A stretch of DNA of 52,494 bases. Source: Comamonadaceae bacterium (GTDB lineage: Bacteria > Pseudomonadota > Gammaproteobacteria > Burkholderiales > Burkholderiaceae_C). The translations under genes and the position numbers were made by a program. The notes beneath the pieces are model-generated. The model was not told the DNA's origin and made no database searches. It was given only the letters and a program-made list of their open reading frames with translations. The first letter of the stretch is position 1, and every line of letters starts with the position of its first letter. The DNA lies in the NCBI GenBank assembly GCA_008080595.1, contig VIKI01000012.1:32735-85228 (forward strand), in the 5' to 3' direction. Positions 34,742-43,109 of this stretch are shown piece after piece.

Positions 34742-35425
34742 TTAACCCAGGTGCTGCACCAAAAACCCCAGCGTGCGCTCGCGTGCCAACGCAGCGGCTG
34801 CCGGGTCATACGCCGCGCGGTGGTCGCAGTTGAAGCCGTGCTGGGCCGGGTAGATGTGCACCGTGACCTCGGGGTGGGCCTGGGCAAAGGCCCGTGCCGT
34901 CTCAACCGGAATGGCGTGGTCAAACTCACCAAAGTGGCACAACACCGGGCATTGCGCCTGTCGCGCCACCTCAGCCGGGGTGGTCATGCCGCCGCCGTAG
35001 TAGGCCACTGCGGCACTCAATCCTGGCAACTGGCTGGCGGCCCGCCAGGCCAGCAAACCGCCCCAGCAGTATCCGAGGATGCCCACCCTGCCCGCCTGTG
35101 CGGCATGGGCCATGGCAGCCGAAATATCAGGCATGACCCCAGGCGCAGGCAGGCTCTCCACCGCGGCCTTCAACTTCACGCCGTTGGCAATGTCGTCGGG
35201 TGTGTAGCCCATGTTCACATCCGCCTGCACCCGGTGAAACGTGGCCGGGGCCACCGTCAGATAACCCTGGGCGGCATAGGCCTCGGCGGTAGCGCGAATG
35301 TGGCTGTTGAGGCCAAAGATTTCCTGCATCAGCACCAGGCCGCCGCGCACCGGCCCGGTGGGTTGGGCCACATAGGCCGGGAAGACAAAACCGTCGCTGG
35401 CAGTGAGGTTGACAAAATGGTTCAT
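34742..35425 (-). CDS. Dienelactone hydrolase family protein
   Basis: 227 residues with the dienelactone hydrolase triad: nucleophile Cys in GYCWGG, Asp in GEFDHAIP and His in AQHGFN. Glu in LMQEIFGLN is the residue that activates the cysteine. Full length for the family. Classical members open dienelactone to maleylacetate in chlorocatechol degradation; many homologues act on other lactones or esters. The gene lies 33 bp downstream of a PTS-type permease on the same strand, an odd partner. AGGAC precedes the ATG. Confidence 0.88.
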   Translation of the reverse strand: MNHFVNLTASDGFVFPAYVAQPTGPVRGGLVLMQEIFGLNSHIRATAEAYAAQGYLTVAPATFHRVQADVNMGYTPDDIANGVKLKAAVESLPAPGVMPDISAAMAHAAQAGRVGILGYCWGGLLAWRAASQLPGLSAAVAYYGGGMTTPAEVARQAQCPVLCHFGEFDHAIPVETARAFAQAHPEVTVHIYPAQHGFNCDHRAAYDPAAAALARERTLGFLVQHLG

Positions 35426-35458
35426 AGACAGTCCTGGGTGTTCTACAGAAGGGGGGGC

Positions 35459-36820
35459 TCAAGCTTCGGCGCTGGACTGATGCCGCCGCCACACCATGAC
35501 AATCGCACCCAGCAGCAGCGGCAAGGTCAACAATGCCCAGAGTTCGCCCTGGTACAGCGCATAGATCAGAAACCGCAGTTGGTGCCCGCCATCGGTAAAG
35601 GCGGTGATCTGGCCCAGCCCGGCGGAGTTGAACGACGGGGTCTGGGCCGCCAGCTGGGTGAAGAGCGGAGCCAGCTTGGAGGAGATCAGCAAAAACGTGA
35701 TGATGACCGGCACGCCCGCCACCACGGCGCGAAACACGTTGCCGCGAAAAATCAGCACCGACAAGGCCATGACCGAGATCAGGTTAGGCAAATCACCCAA
35801 TGGCAAGACCTTGTTGCCGGGCAGCACCAGCGCAATCGGCACGGCCAGTGTCATCAGGATCAAGCCGGTGACCATGACCGCCTTGTGGTGCATCAAAAAG
35901 CCGGTGTCCATAGCCACAATCAGATTCTTGCGATGCGGAAAAAACCTGGTGACCTGGTCACGCAAGGCCACGGTCACGGGCATCATGGCATCGCCAATCA
36001 GTCCGGCACTCTTGGGCAGCAAAAACATCACGGCGGCAATGTGCACCGCCAGTTCCAGCGTGGCCCCCAGGCCATAGCCCGCAGCCGCGGCCAGGGCCAG
36101 ACCCATCAAGCCGCCAATCATCATCGGCTCGCCCAACAAGTCCAGGCCACTGACGGCGGACGGCTCTTCACCCTTGTGATGCGGGTTGTAGTTGAGGTTT
36201 TTGAGCACCGGAATGCGATCCAGCAACCAGTCCACACACACGGTGTAAGGCACGAGGCCGTTGACCGACACGGGAGAGGCCGAAATACCCACCAGACCGG
36301 TTTCGCGCTCCACATCCGAGGCGGACCACTCGGTCATCTTGAAGCAATACACCGCAATCAGCAGCACTGCCGACAAACCCAGCACCATGCTGCCACTGGC
36401 CGACATCACCAGCGCCCCGACCAGCGCAAAGTGCCAGTAGTTCCAGATGTCGATGTAGATGGTGCGGGTCCAGCCCAAAGCCAGCATGAGCAGATTGGCC
36501 GCAAGCACCAGCGGGATCGAAATCGCCGCCAGTGGCGAGGCCCAGGTGATGGCGGCCAACGGCGGCCAGCCGACATCCAGCACCGGAAAGTTCAGCCCGC
36601 GCACGCTGGTGAGCTGCTGCACTGCCGGGCTGATGTTGGCCACAAAAAAGTTGAAGGCAATGAACACCCCGGCAAAACCCGCCGCCAGGCTCACCGTGCT
36701 CAGCACCACCTGACGCAGCGGCAGCCGCACCGCCAGCGCAATGAAGAAGATGATGACGGGCAACATCACATAGGCTTTGAAACTGAAAAAGGCCGCTAAA
36801 AACTGTTGAAGAGACTGCAT
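35459..36820 (-). CDS. PTS galactitol-type EIIC (GatC-like) permease, orphan
   Basis: 453 residues from ATG 36820; the frame is open to 36931 but that part is intergenic-like and contains a dispersed repeat. About ten to twelve hydrophobic helices, beginning LQQFLAAFFSFKAYVMLPVI. The segments MLALGWTRTIYIDIWNYWHF, GEPMMIGGLMGLALA and AVMFLLPKSAGLIGDAMMPV are as I recall them in GatC/SgcC-type EIIC proteins. No EIIA, EIIB, HPr or EI gene is in the window. It may work as a non-PTS transporter linked to the dienelactone hydrolase. The family call rests on remembered sequence. Confidence 0.75.
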   Translation of the reverse strand: MQSLQQFLAAFFSFKAYVMLPVIIFFIALAVRLPLRQVVLSTVSLAAGFAGVFIAFNFFVANISPAVQQLTSVRGLNFPVLDVGWPPLAAITWASPLAAISIPLVLAANLLMLALGWTRTIYIDIWNYWHFALVGALVMSASGSMVLGLSAVLLIAVYCFKMTEWSASDVERETGLVGISASPVSVNGLVPYTVCVDWLLDRIPVLKNLNYNPHHKGEEPSAVSGLDLLGEPMMIGGLMGLALAAAAGYGLGATLELAVHIAAVMFLLPKSAGLIGDAMMPVTVALRDQVTRFFPHRKNLIVAMDTGFLMHHKAVMVTGLILMTLAVPIALVLPGNKVLPLGDLPNLISVMALSVLIFRGNVFRAVVAGVPVIITFLLISSKLAPLFTQLAAQTPSFNSAGLGQITAFTDGGHQLRFLIYALYQGELWALLTLPLLLGAIVMVWRRHQSSAEA

Positions 36821-36850
36821 GAATGATTGGAATGAAGGATTCTGAATTGT

Positions 36851-36899
36851 GCTACATATTTTATAGCTGTTTGCGCATGATTTGATTGCGCCAGAGGTC
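36851..36899. repeat. Small Comamonadaceae-type dispersed repeat
   Basis: GCTACATATTTTATAGCTG followed by TTTGCGCATGATTTGATTGCGCCAGAGGTC, in the gap between the HxlR and PTS-type permease genes. Its end (GCGCCAGAGG) matches the copy at 34683-34731. Confidence 0.6.
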
Positions 36900-36927
36900 A
36901 AAAAGCTTACAAGTTCTGGGGTCGCTC

Positions 36928-37314
36928 TCACAATGCCTCATGCCGGGGTGGTGGCACATAGGCGGCGCGGGCATCGCGCACCTGCTGGTGATTTTGCTCG
37001 GCCCACTGCAGCAAGTTGCGCATCGGCATTAAAAATGACTGCCCCAGCGCGGTCAAAGCGTAGTCCACCCTTGGCGGCACGGTGGCGTGTGCGGTGCGCT
37101 GCACCAGACCATCTTGCTCCAGGCGGCGCAGGGTTTGCGACAGCATGCGCTGCGAAATATCGCCAATGGTGGTTTTGAGCACACTGAAACGCAAGCTTGA
37201 ATGATCACTGAGGGTGAACAGCACCAGCATGCTCCAGCGGTCGCCCATGCGCTCAAGCACGTCGCGGATCGGGCAGCGCTCGGCCCAATCAACTTTGGAT
37301 TTGTGTACGGCCAT
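36928..37314 (-). CDS. HxlR-family regulator (QorR/YtfH-like)
   Basis: 128 residues with the HxlR signature: CPIRDVLERMGDRWSMLVLF (Cys14 is the position used for thiol sensing in several HxlR proteins), then FSVLKTTIGDISQRMLSQTL and the wing RTAHATVPPRVDYALT. It is divergent from a QorB-like quinone reductase, the same pairing as ytfH-qorB of Escherichia coli. Redox or quinone-responsive repression of the neighbouring gene is likely by analogy. Confidence 0.85.
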   Translation of the reverse strand: MAVHKSKVDWAERCPIRDVLERMGDRWSMLVLFTLSDHSSLRFSVLKTTIGDISQRMLSQTLRRLEQDGLVQRTAHATVPPRVDYALTALGQSFLMPMRNLLQWAEQNHQQVRDARAAYVPPPRHEAL

Positions 37315-37341
37315 GGTTTTTCCTTTGCAACAGGGTGATCA

Positions 37342-37367
37342 ACCTGGTTACCTCAAGGGAACCAGGT
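37342..37367. promoter_or_regulatory. Inverted repeat between hxlR and qorB-like genes
   Basis: ACCTGGTTaCC-TCAA-GGgAACCAGGT: 11-base arms with one mismatch pair around a four-base loop, 27-53 bp upstream of the HxlR start. A plausible operator for the regulator; a hairpin role is also possible. Confidence 0.55.
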
Positions 37368-37509
37368 GACTTTCAAGACCCTTCTTGTTTTTTCGTTCTC
37401 AGCCCGTACCATACCATTAGCAACGAACAAAGTGAATATTAGTATTGAATAAATACCGACTTTCCAACGCTGCGTATTTCGCTTTATTTCAACTCAAAAG
37501 GATCTTGAC

Positions 37510-38400
37510 ATGACTTCTACCCTGCTCGTGACCGGCGCATCTGGCCACCTGGGCCAGCGCGTGATTCACCACCTGCTGGAAACCCTGCACGTGGCCCCCG
37601 AGCGCATCATTGCCACCACCCGCAAGCCCGAAACCCTGCAAGCCCTGGCAGACCAAGGCATCACCGTGCGTGCGGCAGACTTTGACGACGCTGCCTCGCT
37701 GCGCCAGGCCTTTGCCGGCGCTGATCGCCTGCTGCTGATCAGCACCGACGCGCTGGATCGCCCCGGTCGCCGCTTGGCGCAGCACCAGGCTGCGGTGGCC
37801 GCCGCCGAACAAGCTGGTGTGGCCCATGTGGTGTACACCTCAATGCCGCTGCCCGACAACTCTCCCCTGCTGATCGCTCCAGATCACGCCGGTACCGAGA
37901 AAGCATTGGCCAACAGCACGCTCAAGGGCTGGACGGTGCTGCGCAACCACTGGTATTTCGAGAACCTGTTCATGTCTCTGCCAAGCGCCTTGGCCATGGG
38001 CCAGTGGTTCAGCGCGGCAGAGCAGGGCAAGATCGCTCACATTGCCCGCGACGACCTGGCCCGCGCTGCGGCCACCGCGCTGGCCAGTGATGCGGCAGGC
38101 AAAACCACCTACACCCTGAGCGGGACTGAGGCCTTCACCACCGAGCAAATCGCCCAGAGGGTGTCGCAGGCCGTGAACAAACCGCTGCAAGTGGTGCCTG
38201 TGCCGCTGGCGGGCTTGATCCAGGGCATGGTGGGCGCAGGCTTTCCCGCGCCACTGGCTGCGGTGTTTGCCTCGTTTGACACCAACACTGCGCTCGGGCG
38301 TGTGGCCGAAGTCACGGGCGATTATCAAAAACTCACCGGTGTGACACCACAGCCGTTTGCAGACTGGCTGGAGCACAACGCAGCCGCATTGGCTGCGTAA
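37510..38400 (+). CDS. qorB: NmrA-type NAD(P)H:quinone reductase (QorB-like)
   Basis: 296 residues. Rossmann motif TGASGHLGQ (about 8-16), RAADFDDAASLRQAFAGADR (atypical-SDR acidic loop), VVYTSMPLPD and NHWYFENL, which are features of the QorB/YtfG branch of NmrA-like reductases. Expected role: two-electron reduction of quinones with NADPH, protecting against quinone toxicity, which fits an organism that degrades aromatics. Divergent HxlR regulator. The ribosome site (AAAAGGATCTTGAC) is clear. Confidence 0.82.
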   Translation: MTSTLLVTGASGHLGQRVIHHLLETLHVAPERIIATTRKPETLQALADQGITVRAADFDDAASLRQAFAGADRLLLISTDALDRPGRRLAQHQAAVAAAEQAGVAHVVYTSMPLPDNSPLLIAPDHAGTEKALANSTLKGWTVLRNHWYFENLFMSLPSALAMGQWFSAAEQGKIAHIARDDLARAAATALASDAAGKTTYTLSGTEAFTTEQIAQRVSQAVNKPLQVVPVPLAGLIQGMVGAGFPAPLAAVFASFDTNTALGRVAEVTGDYQKLTGVTPQPFADWLEHNAAALAA

Positions 38401-38410
38401 TCACGCGGCT

Positions 38411-38562
38411 TCAGCGGGCGTAATCCAGCGGCAGCGCGGTGGTCAACTTGATCTCTTCCATGGCAAAGCTGGGGCTCACGTTGGACAACTCTACCGAGCG
38501 GATCATCCGCCGGTAGACCGCGTCAAAGGCGGCGACATCGCCCGGCATGGCAACTTCAGGTG
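38411..38562 (-). pseudogene. C-terminal remnant of an Lrp/AsnC regulator
   Basis: The minus-strand frame ending at 38411 reads ...GDVAAFDAVYRRMIRSVEL, then SNVSPSFAMEEIKLTTALPL, which is the end of an Lrp-family RAM domain (compare the SSFVMKEIKYTTALPL-type ending of many Lrp proteins). Nothing upstream of about 38562 resembles the rest of the protein, and the break coincides with CAGACTGCCTGATCCGG (38563-38579), a sequence like the end of the 163-bp MITE-like elements. The frame continues to 38677 by chance. Between here and 38836 I see no other gene. Confidence 0.7.
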
Positions 38563-38836
38563 CAGACTGCCTGATCCGGTGCAGACCACCGCAGTTGGCA
38601 TCCCACTGCGCAAGGCCAATACACAGCATCAGCCTCACCGATGTCTCACGAAGGAAATCCCTACAAGCACCAGCCAATCCCTACATCAAAATCAAGATTT
38701 CCTGACAGACCAAACAGCTGATTTCATCTAGCATTCGCGACGATTTGTTACATCACGACGAGCAACAAATTTCCAGAAACGTAAGCAGCCAATGGCATTG
38801 GCCATGTCGAATCAGTTGAAAAAAGGCAAATACCCC

Positions 38837-38908
38837 ATGTGGAAACTTGTAGTCGTAGTTGGCATCGTCGTCCGCCATGTCACAACACCACGAAACGCCA
38901 ACAAATGA
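38837..38908 (+). CDS. Possible 23-residue leader peptide coupled to the REC-GGDEF gene
   Basis: ATG 38837 opens a 23-codon frame that begins MWKLVVVVGIVV and ends in a basic tail (TTPRNANK). Its TGA overlaps the ATG of the diguanylate cyclase gene (ATGA), and AAAAAAGG lies about 11 bases upstream, whereas the cyclase itself has no clear Shine-Dalgarno. The layout suggests translational coupling, or a small membrane peptide. Only sequence supports it. Confidence 0.45.
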   Translation: MWKLVVVVGIVVRHVTTPRNANK

Positions 38909-39921
38909 AACAAGAGGCGATTTTGTGTGTCGATGACGACATCACCATTCTGAACGCCCTGCGAACGCTCTTGAGCAAGCAGCTAGACCGCAACCAGGTG
39001 GTGGTGGTTGCGGAAAGCGGGGCTGAGGCGCTGGAGATCATTTCCGAATTAGGGGAGGATGGCATTGCCTTGTCAGCCGTCATCTCTGACTACATCATGC
39101 CGGGAATGAAGGGTGACGAGCTTCTGGTTCAGCTTCATCAGTTGCTGCCACAAGCGTTCAAGATCATGCTGACCGGCCAAAGCGACCTGCAAGGGGTCAA
39201 GCGTGCAATCAACGAAGCCAATTTGTACCGGTTTCTTGAAAAACCTTTCAACAACACCGATCTGACCATGACGGTGCAGGGGGCGACCAAGGCGTTCCGG
39301 CAAGAGCAGGAACTGGAACGCAGCCATCTGGAACTCAAGCGCCTGAACGAAGAGCTGGCACACCATAACGCCCTGCTGGAACAGGCAGTGCAAGAGCGAA
39401 CCCAGGAGCTGCTTGAGAAAAATCGGGAGTTGGAACACCTGTCCACAACCGATCGCTTGACCGGCCTGTGCAACCGCATGCGGCTGGATGCCGTGGTGGC
39501 CGAGGAGATTGCACGCAACCAGCGCTACCAAAGCCCGTTCTCGGTGATCCTGCTCGATATTGACAAATTCAAAAGCGTCAACGACAGCTTTGGCCATCAA
39601 GCGGGCGACAGCCTGCTGATCGAGATTGCGCAGGTACTGGGCAAACAAATCCGTGTCACCGATGTCGTGGGGCGCTGGGGCGGGGAAGAGTTTTTGGTGG
39701 TGTGTCGCGAATCGCCACTGGACGTGTCACACCACATTGCAGAAAAACTGCGCCAAGCCATTGAACGCATTGACTTTGCCATTGTGGGCGGGCGAACAGC
39801 GAGTTTCGGGCTTGCCGCTTATCAGGCCGGCGAGTCCGCCCACGCCCTGCTGGCACGCGCGGATCAGGCGCTGTACCGCGCCAAGAACCTGGGCCGCAAC
39901 CGCGTGGAAGTCGCCGATTGA
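38905..39921 (+). CDS. Response regulator diguanylate cyclase (REC-coiled coil-GGDEF)
   Basis: 338 residues from ATG 38905. REC domain at 5-125 with acidic pocket VDDD, phosphoacceptor in ISDYIMPGMKGDEL and switch Lys in RFLEKPF. A heptad-rich coiled coil (about 135-185) joins it to a GGDEF domain with the active motif WGGEEF and an inhibitory I-site (RVTD, five residues before). So it should make c-di-GMP when phosphorylated and be product-inhibited. It heads the oxidase operon and is related in its REC part to the single-domain REC protein at the operon end; the GAF kinase there is the likely phosphodonor. Confidence 0.9.
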   Translation: MKQEAILCVDDDITILNALRTLLSKQLDRNQVVVVAESGAEALEIISELGEDGIALSAVISDYIMPGMKGDELLVQLHQLLPQAFKIMLTGQSDLQGVKRAINEANLYRFLEKPFNNTDLTMTVQGATKAFRQEQELERSHLELKRLNEELAHHNALLEQAVQERTQELLEKNRELEHLSTTDRLTGLCNRMRLDAVVAEEIARNQRYQSPFSVILLDIDKFKSVNDSFGHQAGDSLLIEIAQVLGKQIRVTDVVGRWGGEEFLVVCRESPLDVSHHIAEKLRQAIERIDFAIVGGRTASFGLAAYQAGESAHALLARADQALYRAKNLGRNRVEVAD

Positions 39922-39950
39922 ACCTCATTTCCAAAGAAAAAGGCCATCCC

Positions 39951-41219
39951 ATGAATCACTCAAACGAAAAAGAGAGCACATCCCTGGGCCTGTTTGGCCG
40001 ACTGTATGGCCAAAGCCCGTCCAAAGAGGATTTGCGTGCGGCAGCCCAGCTGGCCATCCAGGTGGAGATGACGACCATTCCGGCCTACCTGACCGGCATG
40101 TATTCCATTGCCGAGCCCAACAGCCCGGCCTACCAGACGCTGCGCGACGTGGTGATGGAGGAGATGCTGCACGTCACCCAGGCGGCCAACTTGCTGGTAG
40201 CGATTGGCGGTCTGCCCGTGTTCAGCGGCGACGCGGCCCCCCAATACCCCGGCTATTTGCCCCATGCCAACCCGAAGACGACACCGGTGGTTGGCTTGTT
40301 GCGTGCCACACCCGAGGTGTTTGAAGAGGTCTTTGTGGCCATCGAAACCCCTGCACCGGTGGGAGCAAAACCCCAAGCTGACCAATACGACACCATTGCC
40401 CAGTTGTATGACGCGCTGGAAAAGGGCCTGGAGCAATACGCTCTGCTGCACCCCGATGATTCGCTGTTTGAACCCAACCCGCTGGGCCGCCAGCGCGAAG
40501 ACATTTACATCGGCAAATTTGGCGGTGACCCGGTGCTGGTGACCGACATGGAGAGTGCCAAAAAAGGCATTCAGCAAATCAAGCAGCAAGGCGAAGGCAG
40601 CCAATCCCTGGGGCAGCCCTTGAATCCGATCAACACCTGGGCCACCTACGACCACTACGGCAAGCGCACCGACTGCACCTACGGCCCGATCATCGGCACG
40701 CCACTGGAAATGTCGCACTTCATCAAGTTTCGCCAGGTGGCGGTTGAGCCGGAAAAGTTTCCATCGACCTATCCGATGACATCGAACCCGCGCCGCGAGG
40801 ATTTCAAAAATCCCACGGCCTCTGCGCTGGCCGATCTATTTGACCAGGCCTACAGCCTGATGCTGGATACATTGCAGCTTAGTTTCCGCAAGCCGCTTCA
40901 AGAGGGCGCAAGCGGCAATGTGTTCTTCAGCACGGCCCTGCCGCTGATGCACCAAACCATGCCCATCCTGGCACGCATGTTGATGAACACCCCGATCAAC
41001 TGCACCGGCAACAGCCAGACCGGCCCCAATGGTGCGCCGACCTTCCTGTACCAGTCCGGGGCCAGTCTGGCGCAATTGCGCTCTGGCATTGAGCAACTGA
41101 TTGCAAGCGGCGACCTGAGCCAGGAAGACAAGCTGAAGCTGCAAAACTGCATCGATTTCATTGCCGATGGGATTGCCGCCCATGTGTGCCCTGGGGCAGC
41201 CCAGGGCCACCATTCCTGA
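39951..41219 (+). CDS. Ferritin-like domain protein (VioB/RebD-type fold)
   Basis: 422 residues from ATG 39951 (AAAAAGG upstream); TTG 39918 overlapping the previous stop is a weaker choice. Residues 20-130 carry a ferritin-like helical pair with metal-ligand candidates: AAQLAIQVEMTTIPAYLTGM and VVMEEMLHVTQAANLL (Glu and ExxH). This is the domain shared with iminophenylpyruvate dimer synthases such as VioB and RebD. The C-terminal 200 residues contain more helices and QTMPILARML. It lies between the cyclase and the quinoprotein oxidase gene (22 bp to the latter), so a role in cofactor maturation or in substrate or peroxide handling is likely but unproven. Confidence 0.8.
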   Translation: MNHSNEKESTSLGLFGRLYGQSPSKEDLRAAAQLAIQVEMTTIPAYLTGMYSIAEPNSPAYQTLRDVVMEEMLHVTQAANLLVAIGGLPVFSGDAAPQYPGYLPHANPKTTPVVGLLRATPEVFEEVFVAIETPAPVGAKPQADQYDTIAQLYDALEKGLEQYALLHPDDSLFEPNPLGRQREDIYIGKFGGDPVLVTDMESAKKGIQQIKQQGEGSQSLGQPLNPINTWATYDHYGKRTDCTYGPIIGTPLEMSHFIKFRQVAVEPEKFPSTYPMTSNPRREDFKNPTASALADLFDQAYSLMLDTLQLSFRKPLQEGASGNVFFSTALPLMHQTMPILARMLMNTPINCTGNSQTGPNGAPTFLYQSGASLAQLRSGIEQLIASGDLSQEDKLKLQNCIDFIADGIAAHVCPGAAQGHHS

Positions 41220-41240
41220 TGCCCTGCCCCAAGGAGAGAC

Positions 41241-43097
41241 ATGATGATTGAATACAAAATTTTCCCTGCCATCGGCATTGCCCGTCTCGGTAACGCACCA
41301 GAAAAGTTTTACATTGGCCCGGAAAAATACCGTGGCCTGCCCACCCTGCCCGACGGCGGGGAGGTAAAAGAAGACGACCTGCGTGATGCGCAAGGGCGAA
41401 TGAGCCGCCAAGCGGCCAGGTTCCAGGTTTACAAGGTGCAGGATGGCATCGAGACACCGCTGTCACTGGGTGCTGCCGGCATCAAGTCCATCACCTGGCG
41501 GGTGCATCTGGCCAACAAGAAACCGAGCTGGTACGAGTTCCAGACTTCCATAGGCGAGAACGGCTATGCGTCCAATCACCCACTGCGCAATGCCCACATC
41601 AAGGGAGACGCGCGTCACAAGCTGGTGATTGATCCGGGGCCGCGGGTGATCGGCTGGGCGCAGGATGGCACGGTCAAGTTCGACAAGGCCAGCGTGCCCG
41701 CAGAGTACCAGGGTGCACATTTCCCGCCAGCGAATTTGCAGCCCGGCAACCTCACCATCGACTGCCTGGGAGAGCTGCGCACCGACGGCCATGGCGGCTT
41801 GCTGGTGCTGGGCGGCTTTGGCAAATCGGGCTCCACCCAGCCCGACCCCAATGCCAACAGCTATGCCAACAACGACGACTGGTGGGACGACACCTCAGAC
41901 GGCTCGGTGCAGGCGCGTATCGAGTTCAACGACGGCTCGGTGCTCAATGCCACGCCCGCTACGGTACTGGCCACCCTGCCGGCCTTCGCACCGCAGATTC
42001 CCAGCCTGGTGACGCTGTACGACACCATGTTCGATGCCGTGGTGCGCAACGGCAGTTACCCGGAAATTTACGACAACGGTCTGTGGAAGTCCGGCAAGGA
42101 CGGTTACTGGCCCGATTTCAGTACCGAGATCCAGCCGCTGCTGGAGCGCGGCATGCTCTACCCCTGGGTGGTGGCGATTCCCTCCAAGCCCCACAAGTTC
42201 GACTTTGCCATGCTGGGGGCGACGCAAGTTGTTGATGGCATCACACAAGGTTCCCTCGCCTACAAGGGCATGCGCCAGTACGTGCTGGACTTCCTGCGCC
42301 CCCCGGGTGCGGAGGACGTGATCATCAAGTCCGCCGACAACCAATCCGGCACGTCCCGGCGCAGCGGTGTTGGTGCCACCATGATGCCGTTTCTGGCGGG
42401 CGACAACACACTGTTTCCCGGCCACGGCTACAGCCACTACCTGCGCCTGACCGACACCCAATACCTGTTCCTGCAACAGTGGGCAGACGGCTGGTTCAAG
42501 GTGACCAGCGCTGACGAAGTGGCCAGTGCGGCCAAGTGTCAACCTGGCAGCGCTGTAACCCGCGCGGTGCTGGACAACTGCGTCGGCGGCTCGTTCCAGC
42601 CCGGCATGGAGATGAACTGGATTTCGCGCAACCCGGCGATCTATGCCGCGCCCTTGCGCGTGCGCTCCCACTTCGTTGTCACCGGGCCGCTCAGCCTCAA
42701 CTTCGATCCCCAGCGTGGCATGGAACCGGGCGACCTGACCCGCTACATGGCCGTGCCATGGCAGGCTGATTTCAACGAATGCTCATCCGAGCACATCGAT
42801 GGCCGGGTGTTGTGGTGGTGGCCCGCGCAACGACCGGTCAACGTTTACCTGCAACCGCTGCCCGACAAAGCCAAGAACCTGCCCGAGCCTCCCGGGCAAC
42901 AACTGGCCGGTCGACAAGTGGCCTGGGTGGGCATCGACTTTGACCAGAAAGCCAGCAACTATGTCATGTACGGCGACAACATGGAGATGGTGAAGAACTG
43001 GTCGAATCTGGGTTTCGTGATGGGCAAGCAGATTGACGGCGAACAGCAGTTTGTGGAGGTGGCTCGCCTCCCTCCACGCTGGTGGAAAAAATCGTAA
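41241..43097 (+). CDS. LodA/GoxA-family quinoprotein oxidase (probable CTQ cofactor)
   Basis: 618 residues; AAGGAGAGAC directly precedes ATG 41241 (ATG 41244 equally possible). The opening IEYKIFPAIGIARLGNAPE is the LodA-family hallmark. The two residues that would form cysteine tryptophylquinone are present: Cys447 in LDNCVGGSFQPG and a tryptophan of the WWW run 525-527 in RVLWWWPAQRP. Known members (lysine epsilon-oxidase LodA, glycine oxidase GoxA) deaminate amino acids with oxygen and release hydrogen peroxide and ammonia. No signal peptide is visible. Substrate is not predictable. The LodB-like flavoprotein needed for cofactor formation is encoded 12 bp downstream. Confidence 0.9.
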   Translation: MMIEYKIFPAIGIARLGNAPEKFYIGPEKYRGLPTLPDGGEVKEDDLRDAQGRMSRQAARFQVYKVQDGIETPLSLGAAGIKSITWRVHLANKKPSWYEFQTSIGENGYASNHPLRNAHIKGDARHKLVIDPGPRVIGWAQDGTVKFDKASVPAEYQGAHFPPANLQPGNLTIDCLGELRTDGHGGLLVLGGFGKSGSTQPDPNANSYANNDDWWDDTSDGSVQARIEFNDGSVLNATPATVLATLPAFAPQIPSLVTLYDTMFDAVVRNGSYPEIYDNGLWKSGKDGYWPDFSTEIQPLLERGMLYPWVVAIPSKPHKFDFAMLGATQVVDGITQGSLAYKGMRQYVLDFLRPPGAEDVIIKSADNQSGTSRRSGVGATMMPFLAGDNTLFPGHGYSHYLRLTDTQYLFLQQWADGWFKVTSADEVASAAKCQPGSAVTRAVLDNCVGGSFQPGMEMNWISRNPAIYAAPLRVRSHFVVTGPLSLNFDPQRGMEPGDLTRYMAVPWQADFNECSSEHIDGRVLWWWPAQRPVNVYLQPLPDKAKNLPEPPGQQLAGRQVAWVGIDFDQKASNYVMYGDNMEMVKNWSNLGFVMGKQIDGEQQFVEVARLPPRWWKKS

Positions 43098-43109
43098 GCA
43101 CAGCGGCCG

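Noticed and set aside
34703-36799. A 698-codon open frame on the plus strand
   Set aside because: It lies antisense to the dienelactone hydrolase and PTS-type permease genes, is rich in His, Gln and Arg with no recognisable domain, and reflects high-GC codon bias of the real genes.
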